DNA of 32,993 nt from Sphingomonas aquatilis (GTDB taxonomy: Bacteria > Pseudomonadota > Alphaproteobacteria > Sphingomonadales > Sphingomonadaceae), in NCBI RefSeq assembly GCF_014196115.1, contig NZ_JACIDB010000016.1, forward strand, positions 1 to 32,993, given 5' to 3'. How positions within the stretch are numbered: the first letter of the stretch is position 1; each line of letters opens with the position of its first letter. The notes beneath the pieces are model-generated. The model made no database searches. It saw nothing but the letters and a program-made list of their open reading frames with translations, and was not told where the DNA came from. The translations under genes and the position numbers were made by a program. Of the stretch, positions 16,159-24,344 are shown in pieces.

Positions 16159-19100
16159 TCAGGCCGAGACTCGGATGACGGTTCCGCGCGTCACGAACAC
16201 GATCATACCCTCCGAGATGCCGGTTACATGAAGGTAGCGCTTCACCTGACCGCGATACTGCTCGGTGGCGGCGAAATCCGGATCGACATCACTCTTCCAG
16301 TCGATCGCCGCGCGCGGCTGTCCGGACTCATCAAGATGCAACGCATCTACGATCCCGGCGGTGACGACTTCGATGCCGTCGACCTCCTCCGAAGCGAGAA
16401 CCGGAAGCTCCGGCACGAGGCGGTCACGCATCGCTGCGATCTCGGGGAGGGCCAGCGTGCGCACAACAACCCGTGCCACCTCCTGTTCGGAGATGCTGGT
16501 CGCCGCGGCCCCGGCCGGCTCAAGCCCGAGTTGCACGATCAGCTCGCGTGCCCGGTCTGCGAGGTGCGCTTCCTCGTCCAGGATTTCACCCGTAAGCACC
16601 TCCTCGAACAGCTTGTGGATGATCAGCCCCCGCTCGCGCCCGCCTTGAACCGGTCCCGATGGAGCAGCACCGGCCACCTCTCCGAACACCAGCTCGGGTT
16701 CAGCCTGCGAGTGGTCATCTACCCCGCGCCCTTCGTCCCTGCTCGGCGCGCTCCAAGCGATTTTCGCGGTAGCGTCGACGATCGCAGTTGCTTCTTCCGC
16801 GAAGCGCTCCCGGGTCTGCTGATTGTCGTCCTCGTGGATGCCGGAAGGCGCTTGGTCGGGATAAGCGTCGAGGTCGAGAACCTCGAGCTCATCAAGCCCG
16901 AAGTCGATCAGCCCCGACCAGCTGTTCGAGCCCGCCGCGACATCGAGCCGCGGCAACACCAGCAGCTCGCGCGCGCGGGTAGCAGCCACATACCACAGGC
17001 GCATGCGTTCGCGGTCCTGCTCGGCCTTCTCAGCACTGTGCACATCGGCGTGGCCAGAGGGTAGGTTGCCCACCACCGGCATGAACAGGATGCCGGCGTC
17101 GCGATCGATGACGGTGGTGTCGGCTGCAATCGTCGCCGTCATGCAGTTGATCGGGACGACGATCGGCCACTCCAGCCCCTTGGAGGCGTGCACCGTGAGA
17201 AGCGACACCGATTCCTCCTGCGCGTCGGGCCGACCTTCGGCCGAGCGCGCCTTGCCGGCCCAGGCGTCCGCCATCGCTTGTGCAAACGCTCTCAGGCCGC
17301 GAACGCCGTAAGGCCGGGCCAGGCTCAGGAACAGGTCGACGTTGGCGAGTGGACGTTCGGCTTGGCCGCGATGGCGTTGCAGCAGGATCGCGCGTACGTT
17401 CAGCGTGTCGATCGCCTCGGCGATCAGCTGATGCGGGGTGGTCGCGTTGATCCGGCGCCTGAGCCCCTGAAGCTTGCCCAGCACGTCCCTCGCGAGGGGA
17501 TGCGCAATCGCGTCCAGGTCCATGTTGACGTGCAGGTGAGGAAGAGCGCCCGGCCGCTCCGGTGCGCGCGGCTGCGTCCAGACAAGGTCGAGCAGCTCTT
17601 CCTCGGTCAGCCCGACCAGAGGTCCCCGGAGCAGCGCACCCAATGCGAGCGTGTCTCGGCCATCGGCGAGCACGCGCGCGATCGCGACCAGATCCTGCAC
17701 TTCCTGCCGCTGGTAGAAGCCCTTGCCGGCCTGCGTGGCGACCGCGATCCCGCGTTGCTCCAGCGCCTGCTCGTAGCGCCACAGGTCCTTGCCGGTCGGC
17801 GCGAGCAGAGCGATGTCGCCGGGTCGGCACGGACGTTGCATTCCGGCCCGACGGTCGGCGATCTCATGGCTGCCGATCAGGCGCGCGACCAGCTCCGCGA
17901 CCGCCTCTGCCTCACAGTCACGCTTCCGGTCGGCCGACGCCTTCCCGTCCTCGCCCGCGCACGCGACCGGCAGGGCGGTGACGCACAGCCCGTGGGCGGG
18001 ATCGGGATGGAAGGGATCGAGCGCCGTGAACCCGGGCTGCCCCTTGTCCTCGCTCATATGCGGTTCGAACCGCTTGTTCACGAAGGACAGGATGCCGGCG
18101 CAGGACCGGAAATTTGTCGAGATGCTGAGCAGATTCTGCGCGCCCTGAGCGCGGATCGCGTTGCGTGCCCGGACATAGGCGGCGACATCGGCGCCCCTGA
18201 AACGGTAGATCGCCTGTTTGGGATCACCGACGAGAAACAATGCGCCGGGCCTGATCCGGTACGTCTGCCAGTCGGCGGGATCGGCACCGTCCATCGGCTC
18301 ACCGCACAGGCGCCAGAAGATCTCCAACTGAAGCGGGTCGGTATCCTGGAACTCGTCCACCAGCACATGCGCATAACGCGACGCGAGTGCCTGCCGGACA
18401 GGCTCATGATCGCGCAGCAGGTCACGCGCGGCGAAGATCAGATCATCGAAGTCGAGCAAGGCCGCTGCGCGCTTGTAGGCGCGGAACCCGTCCGCCACGG
18501 GCGCGACCGCGGCCAACACCTCCGAGAGAACCCGCGCTGCGACCGCCCCCTTGAGGTCGATCCAGGCATCGCGCGCAGCGTTGTGCAGACGCTCGGCCTC
18601 GCCGTTCAACTCGCCACCGCGTGCCTTGGGCAGGCCCTTCAGCTTGACCGCAGCCTCCCACTTCCCCTTCTTCTGATACTTGCGCCAGCCGGAGCCGGTG
18701 AGGAGCGAAGCGTCGGGCTCGGCGGTGAGTAGCGCCACCAACGACTGAGAGCTTTGACCTTGCCCGGCCGCCACGAGCCGCTCGCTCATCCCGGCGAACG
18801 CTTCCGCTGCCGCGATGCTCTCTTCTTCCCGCGCGGAGGTGCTGGTGACGAAGGCTCTGTAGGCATCGACTGCGTCGTGCAAGGCGTCGATCAGAGGCGG
18901 GAGGGCGGGAGACGGCGGTCCTGTCAGCACGCGGTGTCGACGCAACCTGTCGGCAACCTCTCGCACCAGAGCGAGTCCCCCCACCGGCTCGTGGTACACC
19001 AGCTCCGAAATCAGGCTTGGCAGAGCGCCGTCCAGCGTCGCGCGCAGCCAGCGTTCCAGCGTGTCACCGAACGCAAGTTCCGCTTCGACCGGGTCCACGA

Positions 19101-19527
19101 GGCTCGCGCCCGGATCGATGTTGGCCTCGATGGGGTAGGGTTTGATCAGGCGCTGGCAGAAGCCGTGGATGGTCGAGCAGGTGACCTCATCGAGGTTCTC
19201 GCACGCACCGGTCAGCGCTTGGCGCTGTTCGTCCGAGAGCCCGTGAGGGAGCGCCGCACTTAACTCGCGCGGGATGCGGTCGGATAGCAGCTCTTCCACG
19301 AAGTCCTGCACGCGCGCGAGCAGTTCGCTGGCGGCGAGTTCGGTGAAGGTCACTGCGGCAATGCTTTTCGGCGCGACGCCGGCGGCGAGCATCAGCGCCA
19401 CACGCCCTGCCATCACGGCGGTCTTGCCCGAGCCTGCGCCGGCCTCGACGAGCAGCGATCGGTCGTGAGCGGTAAGCGCGGTCAGCCTTGGCTGGTCATC
19501 CGCAAGCACGGGTGCCATCACGTTCAT
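16159..19527 (-). CDS. AddA/UvrD-like SF1 helicase with C-terminal RecB-type nuclease
   Basis: The 1,122-residue protein carries SF1A helicase motifs: Walker A AGAGSGKT at about 29-36, DEFQDTD near 390 (Walker B), FLVGDPKQAIYRFRGAD, LLTVHASKGLEWP and LWYVAATRARELL. A PD-(D/E)XK nuclease at the C-terminus has the catalytic triad region IDWKSDVD near 1076 and the QxxxY helix (GQVKRYLHV). This is the AddA plan: ATP-driven unwinding plus strand cleavage of DNA ends. The ATG at 19527 is chosen because it overlaps the upstream gene's stop as TGATG; the open frame continues 24 codons further. Proteins of this type act in recombination or, on defence islands, against foreign DNA. Whether this is a second AddAB or the genome's only one cannot be told. 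Confidence 0.88.
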   Translation of the reverse strand: MNVMAPVLADDQPRLTALTAHDRSLLVEAGAGSGKTAVMAGRVALMLAAGVAPKSIAAVTFTELAASELLARVQDFVEELLSDRIPRELSAALPHGLSDEQRQALTGACENLDEVTCSTIHGFCQRLIKPYPIEANIDPGASLVDPVEAELAFGDTLERWLRATLDGALPSLISELVYHEPVGGLALVREVADRLRRHRVLTGPPSPALPPLIDALHDAVDAYRAFVTSTSAREEESIAAAEAFAGMSERLVAAGQGQSSQSLVALLTAEPDASLLTGSGWRKYQKKGKWEAAVKLKGLPKARGGELNGEAERLHNAARDAWIDLKGAVAARVLSEVLAAVAPVADGFRAYKRAAALLDFDDLIFAARDLLRDHEPVRQALASRYAHVLVDEFQDTDPLQLEIFWRLCGEPMDGADPADWQTYRIRPGALFLVGDPKQAIYRFRGADVAAYVRARNAIRAQGAQNLLSISTNFRSCAGILSFVNKRFEPHMSEDKGQPGFTALDPFHPDPAHGLCVTALPVACAGEDGKASADRKRDCEAEAVAELVARLIGSHEIADRRAGMQRPCRPGDIALLAPTGKDLWRYEQALEQRGIAVATQAGKGFYQRQEVQDLVAIARVLADGRDTLALGALLRGPLVGLTEEELLDLVWTQPRAPERPGALPHLHVNMDLDAIAHPLARDVLGKLQGLRRRINATTPHQLIAEAIDTLNVRAILLQRHRGQAERPLANVDLFLSLARPYGVRGLRAFAQAMADAWAGKARSAEGRPDAQEESVSLLTVHASKGLEWPIVVPINCMTATIAADTTVIDRDAGILFMPVVGNLPSGHADVHSAEKAEQDRERMRLWYVAATRARELLVLPRLDVAAGSNSWSGLIDFGLDELEVLDLDAYPDQAPSGIHEDDNQQTRERFAEEATAIVDATAKIAWSAPSRDEGRGVDDHSQAEPELVFGEVAGAAPSGPVQGGRERGLIIHKLFEEVLTGEILDEEAHLADRARELIVQLGLEPAGAAATSISEQEVARVVVRTLALPEIAAMRDRLVPELPVLASEEVDGIEVVTAGIVDALHLDESGQPRAAIDWKSDVDPDFAATEQYRGQVKRYLHVTGISEGMIVFVTRGTVIRVSA

Positions 19528-22178
19528 CACTCCGCCTCCCAGACGAGGGTGGCATCGCCGAGGGCTATCGTCGCCGCCTCCTGCTTGCGGCGGCACCACC
19601 CCTTGTCCGCCATTGCCGGCAGAGCAAAGGCGAGGTCGTCATAATCGCCGCCCGTATCCGGGCCCGGGAGCGCTCGCCCGGCCATAAGGTTGGCACGTGC
19701 AGCGCGCAGATGCCCGGCCAGCGTGGCAAGCGTGCCGTTCGCGTCCTGCAGCGGCCGGGTCACCCCCGCGCGCGGATAGACGAGCGCCGCCTCCACCTCC
19801 ATGTCATCGCCCAGAAGCGAGTGAACCGCATAGGCGTACAGGCAACGCTGGAGTTCACTTCCGCCGTCCAGCGTCACAGCGTCCTTCGGGCATTTGCCGC
19901 CCTTGTAATCGGTGACACGCGCCTTTGTGCCACAGTCTGACAGGTCCAATCGGTCCACGTAACCGGAGATCCGAAAGCCGGTATCAGCGACTTCCACGAC
20001 CGTGTCAGCCGCCCAGGGCAGGGCACCATCGGACTTGGCGGTCTGGCCGCCGAACGGCACTTCGGCAAAGGAGCGTTGGCCGGGCAGGGGCTCGGGTCGG
20101 CCCTCGAGTGCAGCGAGCGCGACTTGCCGGGTGTCCGCCAAGGTCCGCTGCCAGACAATACCGGGCGGCACGGCCTGACCCGCCTCCCACATCGCCGCGA
20201 CGTCCGCACAGGCCGCATCGAGCGCTGACACGCAGGCCTGTTCGTCGGCACCGGCCAGCCCCTGACCGGCTTCGAGCCGCTGCACGGCGTTGTCGAGCAG
20301 GTGGTGCAGCAACTCGCCCGACGCTCGGGCATCAAGCACGAGCGCTTCGTCGGCTGTGGCCGGAGCACGGAGGCCGAGCGCATATTTCCAGCTGAAGCCA
20401 AGCGGGTTTCGCAGGAGAAGCTTGAGCGAGCTGGCCGACTGAACGCGGTCCAGCGCTGCGGCCAGCGCGGGGTGATCCGGGCGGACCTGTCCGTCGTGTG
20501 GCGTCACGTGCGACGAGCGCCAGTTCGTCCAACAGGTTGCAGCGGAGGCGGCCTGCGCCAGTTCTGAAGCATCGCCCGGTCGGGCTCCGAGCCGGTCCGT
20601 CTCGCTCATGGCGTGGTCGGGGCGCCGGTTCCGCCGCAGATAGGCAGGCGGCGGAGTTCCCCGAAGCAGCGGACTGGCCCCTACCAGGCGTCCTTCCTCA
20701 TCACGCCGCGCCCGGCTGAGCACGACCTGGCTGGCGGTGGTGGCCAGGATCGTTTCGAAGTCACGCCGGTCAGCAGCAGAGACGGGCAGGGGATCAAGGT
20801 CTGCCAGCGGCACGACGTGGTCGGGCACGAGTCGATCCTCACTGATACGCCGCGGCCACTGAGTTGACGTCAGACCCAGCAGGCGAACGAAAGGCCGTGG
20901 TGATGCCGCGAGCGCCTCAGCCGGCATCCAGGCGACCGATGAGCAGGGCTCGCTTTCGTCCTCGAGGCGGAGTTGCGCAATTGTGATATCGATGGCGGCC
21001 GGACTGCCGAGACCAAGCGCGCGCCGCCAGATGCGGCGTGCCGGACCGCTAAGCAGCTTCTCGCCCGTGTCCGCCGCAAGCGTCGTACCTTTGGCCAACA
21101 TCGCGATGATGTCGCGTAACTCAGGCGCATGGTCGACACCGTCGGGCCAGTCTTCCGCTGTAAGCCGGTCGATCAACCTGTCCCAGGCACCGGTCGAGTT
21201 GAGCGGCGCCTCACCCGGGAGCAGCCGCGTCCAGCCCGCGGGCAGCTGGGCCACCGGTCCCGCCTCGCTGCCGAGCAGTGACGCCAGCCGGCGGATGCGC
21301 GCCTGCGACAACCCGCGCACGAGGACATCGGCGAGGGCGGCCGCTGCCTGGCCCGGCCGGGTCGATACAACGGGAACGCTATGAACAAAGTGGAGGTCGA
21401 GATTGGCATCGGCGCGCAGCGCGAGGAAGACATCGTCATAGGCGGCTGGCGCCGCGGACGCGATGGCGATCTCGTGGGGGCGGGCAACACCGCTGGCAAT
21501 CAGCTCGCGTGCCCAGCGCATCGCCTCGACCGCCTCATGATGACCGGTTGCACAGGTCACCGCTTCAAGGCTCGGACTGGCGGCGTCGGATCTGAGCACC
21601 TCGATGGCGGACCCGGCAAGCCAGTCTGGCACCGAACGGGGGCCAGCATGCCAGCGGACCGCTACCGCGTCGGCCAACAGGAACAGCAGTTCGCGCCAGC
21701 AGGGCGAGAGTTCGGAGTGACCGACGATGTCGATGCTCCCGAACAGGGCAGGGGCATGAGCGAGGCGCTCGGTTGCACGCGTGACGAGATCGCAGGGCCG
21801 CAGCATCGAGTGGGGGAGACGGCCGATGACGGCATCTTCCAGCGCGGCAATGGCGGCGAGGCGCGGGTCCTCGCCCGCACGAGCCGAGAGATCCACACCA
21901 GCGCGCCATGCCTTGTGCAGCGTGTCAGCCGCGGCACTGACGAAGCCGGGCAGGGCCTTGATGTTGTCGAGCTCGCCCAGGTCGCTGTCGGTCACCGACG
22001 CCTGGATCGCGTCGCGCAACGCCTCCGGATCGATGCCGGTGATGAACCCACCCGCCAGTCGAGCCGCAAGCTGCTCCAATGTCATGACCTGGACGCCGTG
22101 CCGCTGGGCACGCGCGGCTTCCAATCTGATCTCACGAGCAGCCAGCCTGCCATGGGAGACGAATGTTTGGCGCTGCAC
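19527..22178 (-). CDS. AddB-like PD-(D/E)XK nuclease, partner of the AddA-like helicase
   Basis: The roughly 883-residue protein has a C-terminal RecB-family nuclease: ISGYVDRLDLSDCG then VTDYKGGK (Asp757, Lys759) and ELQRCLYAYAV as the QxxxY motif. The N-terminal two-thirds resembles AddB's degenerate helicase fold (AARLAGGFITG, VDIVGHSEL-like and HEIAIASAAPAAYDDVF segments), with no Walker A motif visible. I prefer the GTG at 22178 (MQRQTFVSHGRLAAREIRLEAA), since the 27 codons upstream to TTG 22259 do not look like protein; ATG 22250 is an alternative. The gene is first in the pair, and its stop shares a base with the AddA-like start. It is transcribed away from the higBA-DUF6361 operon. 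Confidence 0.82.
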   Translation of the reverse strand: MQRQTFVSHGRLAAREIRLEAARAQRHGVQVMTLEQLAARLAGGFITGIDPEALRDAIQASVTDSDLGELDNIKALPGFVSAAADTLHKAWRAGVDLSARAGEDPRLAAIAALEDAVIGRLPHSMLRPCDLVTRATERLAHAPALFGSIDIVGHSELSPCWRELLFLLADAVAVRWHAGPRSVPDWLAGSAIEVLRSDAASPSLEAVTCATGHHEAVEAMRWARELIASGVARPHEIAIASAAPAAYDDVFLALRADANLDLHFVHSVPVVSTRPGQAAAALADVLVRGLSQARIRRLASLLGSEAGPVAQLPAGWTRLLPGEAPLNSTGAWDRLIDRLTAEDWPDGVDHAPELRDIIAMLAKGTTLAADTGEKLLSGPARRIWRRALGLGSPAAIDITIAQLRLEDESEPCSSVAWMPAEALAASPRPFVRLLGLTSTQWPRRISEDRLVPDHVVPLADLDPLPVSAADRRDFETILATTASQVVLSRARRDEEGRLVGASPLLRGTPPPAYLRRNRRPDHAMSETDRLGARPGDASELAQAASAATCWTNWRSSHVTPHDGQVRPDHPALAAALDRVQSASSLKLLLRNPLGFSWKYALGLRAPATADEALVLDARASGELLHHLLDNAVQRLEAGQGLAGADEQACVSALDAACADVAAMWEAGQAVPPGIVWQRTLADTRQVALAALEGRPEPLPGQRSFAEVPFGGQTAKSDGALPWAADTVVEVADTGFRISGYVDRLDLSDCGTKARVTDYKGGKCPKDAVTLDGGSELQRCLYAYAVHSLLGDDMEVEAALVYPRAGVTRPLQDANGTLATLAGHLRAARANLMAGRALPGPDTGGDYDDLAFALPAMADKGWCRRKQEAATIALGDATLVWEAE

Positions 22179-22335
22179 TGACCACCCCACTTTTACGGCT
22201 ATCGGCGTTTTCGCCGTTCCCGGCAGTCTAGCGGCAGCGGAACATAGCATCAACGCCAACTGCCCCGAGGCGGACTGAAGGCTTCAGAACGGACGAGGTC
22301 CGGGGCCCTGAACAAGCGGATTGCCGTCAGCCCGG

Positions 22336-22391
22336 TTGACATTATACCTAAATGGATATAGGCCTTCTTCCATCGTCAACGGAGATGGAGA
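22336..22391 (+). promoter_or_regulatory. Putative promoter/operator of the higBA-DUF6361 operon
   Basis: TTGACA at 22336-22341 is a consensus -35 box; TATAGG at 22357 or an overlapping TATA gives a somewhat short -10 spacing. The segment TATACCTAAATGGATATAGG (22343-22362) has imperfect dyad symmetry and is AT-rich compared with its surroundings, a plausible HigA operator. GGAGATGGAG precedes the ATG at 22392. The AddB-like gene starts divergently about 160 bases away, so this interval may control both directions. Confidence 0.55.
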
Positions 22392-22745
22392 ATGCGCGAA
22401 CTGGAGTGGATGGGTAGTAGCAGGGACGACCTGGTCGACATGCCCGAGGATGTCCGAAGCGAGTTTGGACACGGCCTCTACCTAGCCCAGCTTGGAATGA
22501 GACACGTCAACGCCAAGCCGTACGGCTCGAGTATCGAGCTAATTGAGCGGGACGACGGCGACACCTATCGCTGCATCTACAACGTCAAGATCGACGACGA
22601 TATCTACGTTCTCCACGCCTTCCAGAAAAAGTCGACGAGCGGCATCGCCGTTCCGAAGCACCAGAAGGAAACGATCGAAGCTCGACTGAAAGCGGCTCAA
22701 AGATTGGCTGCCGAGAAGAGAGCGCTACGCAAACAAGCCTTATAA
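22392..22745 (+). CDS. HigB/Gp49-family toxin (RelE-like)
   Basis: This 117-residue basic protein has the hallmark C-terminal stretch of phage Gp49-like HigB toxins: IYVLHAFQKKSTSGIAVPKHQKETIEARLKAA, and the earlier RCIYNVKIDDDIYVLHAF strands. Such toxins cut mRNA in the ribosome. It is followed after 11 bases by an XRE-type antitoxin gene, the toxin-first order of HigBA. Its place as the first gene before the DUF6361-PLD-helicase operon suggests it either stabilises that locus or its antitoxin acts as the operon's regulator. Confidence 0.85.
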   Translation: MRELEWMGSSRDDLVDMPEDVRSEFGHGLYLAQLGMRHVNAKPYGSSIELIERDDGDTYRCIYNVKIDDDIYVLHAFQKKSTSGIAVPKHQKETIEARLKAAQRLAAEKRALRKQAL

Positions 22746-22756
22746 AGGACCCCGAC

Positions 22757-23077
22757 ATGGCAGTCGAGCATGTGACCTCCAGTGGCAACGTCTTCGCGGA
22801 TCTCGGCCTTTCGGATCCGGAAGGTCGTTTGGTGAAGTCCAAGCTCGCCGCCGCTCTTCAGCGAAGCATGGGCGAACTGGGGCTGACGCAGACCGCTGCC
22901 TCTGCTCGCATGGGCATGCCACAGCCCAAGCTTTCCAAGATCCTCCGCGGCCGTTTCGACGGCATCAGCGAAGCTTACATCACCGATGGTCTCCGGAAAC
23001 TCGGCCACGATGTCGAGATCCGGGTCCGGCCGCGACATGAGGGGATCGGCGCAGTGCGGGTGCTGGAAACAGCCTAA
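22757..23077 (+). CDS. XRE-family antitoxin, HigA-like
   Basis: The 106-residue protein has the family opening SGNVFADLGLSDPEGRLVKSKLAAALQ and a helix-turn-helix (LTQTAASARMGMPQPKLSKILRGRF). It ends in the common GHDVEIRVRP strand. It would neutralise the HigB-like toxin and repress the shared promoter near 22340. Only 58 bases separate its stop from the next gene, so it is probably in one operon with DUF6361, PLD and helicase genes and could link their expression to antitoxin level. Confidence 0.87.
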   Translation: MAVEHVTSSGNVFADLGLSDPEGRLVKSKLAAALQRSMGELGLTQTAASARMGMPQPKLSKILRGRFDGISEAYITDGLRKLGHDVEIRVRPRHEGIGAVRVLETA

Positions 23078-23135
23078 CCGCGTCGATCTGTCAGCGGCTC
23101 TCCTTGTGGGCGGCTATAGAGTTTGGGGGTGGCGT

Positions 23136-24344
23136 TTGGCGTCTTTTGGAATGACCTATCTGTCGCCGGACGCGATGCGCGAGGCGCGCAAATTCATGAA
23201 CTCGGACCAGAAAGGGGTTCGGGACGAGATCGGGTTCCTGATCGTCCACCAGCGTTACGCCGATCGGTTCTTTCCCGGCACGTCAGTCCTGCATACCCGC
23301 TTGCGCTATGTCCTCTTCGTGCCCTGGCTCTACCGCGATGAGCACCTCAAACCAGCCAAGGGGCAACGCGCACAGGAAAGCGTGAAGCGGCGCGAATATT
23401 TGCTCACCGGGCGCCTGATCAACGAGCCGGGCGGTGTGATCGGCAGCCGCAACTATCCCTCTCCGGTCGAGCAGCGTCCCAGCCAGGTCTATTGGGGTGC
23501 GCTGCAACGCTGGGGGCTGGTGCGCGAGCAGGAAGGCAGCGGTCCGCTTAGCCGCTATCAGGTCGAGCGGATGGTCGCGGGTAAGCCGGGCGCGCTACTG
23601 AAGGACGACGAAGGGACGCCGCTCGGAGGAGGTTCCTGGCCGTTCGTCGTTCCGGAACCGGCCGACGATTGGTACGGGGAGGGCGAGGGTACGCTGAGCT
23701 TCGATCTCACTCGTAGCGAGCGGAAGTTCCTCGCCAAACGCCTGCGAAGCCTGACGTCGCCCAGAAATCCCGGGGCGAGATCGATCTTCTCGCTGCTGGT
23801 CGGGCACGACGTGTCGTCGAGCCGTACTGCTTGGGGTCCACAAGTCCGGGACCTTGCGGAAACCGAACGGCCAGCGCTTGAGCGGGCCGGCCACGCCGCT
23901 GCTCTCGCCGCGATCGGCCGCGGCGTTTACGCCGCCCAAGTGGAGACGCTGTGCGAGGAGCTGGACCGTAGCAAGCGCTCCGATACGCAACGCGCGGCAC
24001 TGACCGGCATCGTCCAGCGCTGGAAGGCCCAGGCCGCTCGCCTGGACTGGCCAGCTTTTCTCGACGATATGACGGACCGGACCGAGTTGGCTCCCGTCGT
24101 CTCTGTTGCGCTTCAGGACACGCTCGCATGGGTACGCGCCGGACACACCGATCCGATGCGGTTGGAGCGCGTGTACCGTGACGCCGAAGAGGCGCGAAAG
24201 GGGCGACGAGCGCGGCTCTCACGCAGCCAGTTCGGCGTCGATCAGCGTGCGGACTGGGACAATGATCACCATCCGCTGGGTGCGCCGCTTCATTACCGCT
24301 GGGACCGGGTGCAGATGCTGCTGCAGGACCTCGTCGGCGCATGA
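23136..24344 (+). CDS. DUF6361-like protein, first gene of the putative defence triad
   Basis: The 402-residue protein has an N-terminal block that I recognise as DUF6361-like: EIGFLIVHQRYADRFFPG followed by TSVLHTRLRYVLFVPWLYRDE, and later GGVIGSRNYPSPVEQRPSQVYWGALQRWGLV. No enzymatic motif is evident. TTG at 23136 is suggested as start because LASFGMTYLSPDAM aligns with the short N-terminus (xxSxGWxxFS) remembered for this family; ATG 23151 is an alternative, and the frame stays open upstream to 22986 over higA. It overlaps the PLD gene as ATGA. The tight coupling to a PLD-fold protein and a helicase suggests a structural or recognition subunit; this role is inferred. Confidence 0.7.
   Translation: MASFGMTYLSPDAMREARKFMNSDQKGVRDEIGFLIVHQRYADRFFPGTSVLHTRLRYVLFVPWLYRDEHLKPAKGQRAQESVKRREYLLTGRLINEPGGVIGSRNYPSPVEQRPSQVYWGALQRWGLVREQEGSGPLSRYQVERMVAGKPGALLKDDEGTPLGGGSWPFVVPEPADDWYGEGEGTLSFDLTRSERKFLAKRLRSLTSPRNPGARSIFSLLVGHDVSSSRTAWGPQVRDLAETERPALERAGHAAALAAIGRGVYAAQVETLCEELDRSKRSDTQRAALTGIVQRWKAQAARLDWPAFLDDMTDRTELAPVVSVALQDTLAWVRAGHTDPMRLERVYRDAEEARKGRRARLSRSQFGVDQRADWDNDHHPLGAPLHYRWDRVQMLLQDLVGA

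Noticed and set aside
17188..18732. A 514-codon plus-strand frame opposite the AddA-like gene
   Set aside because: It is antisense to an unmistakable SF1 helicase and reads as low-complexity basic sequence.
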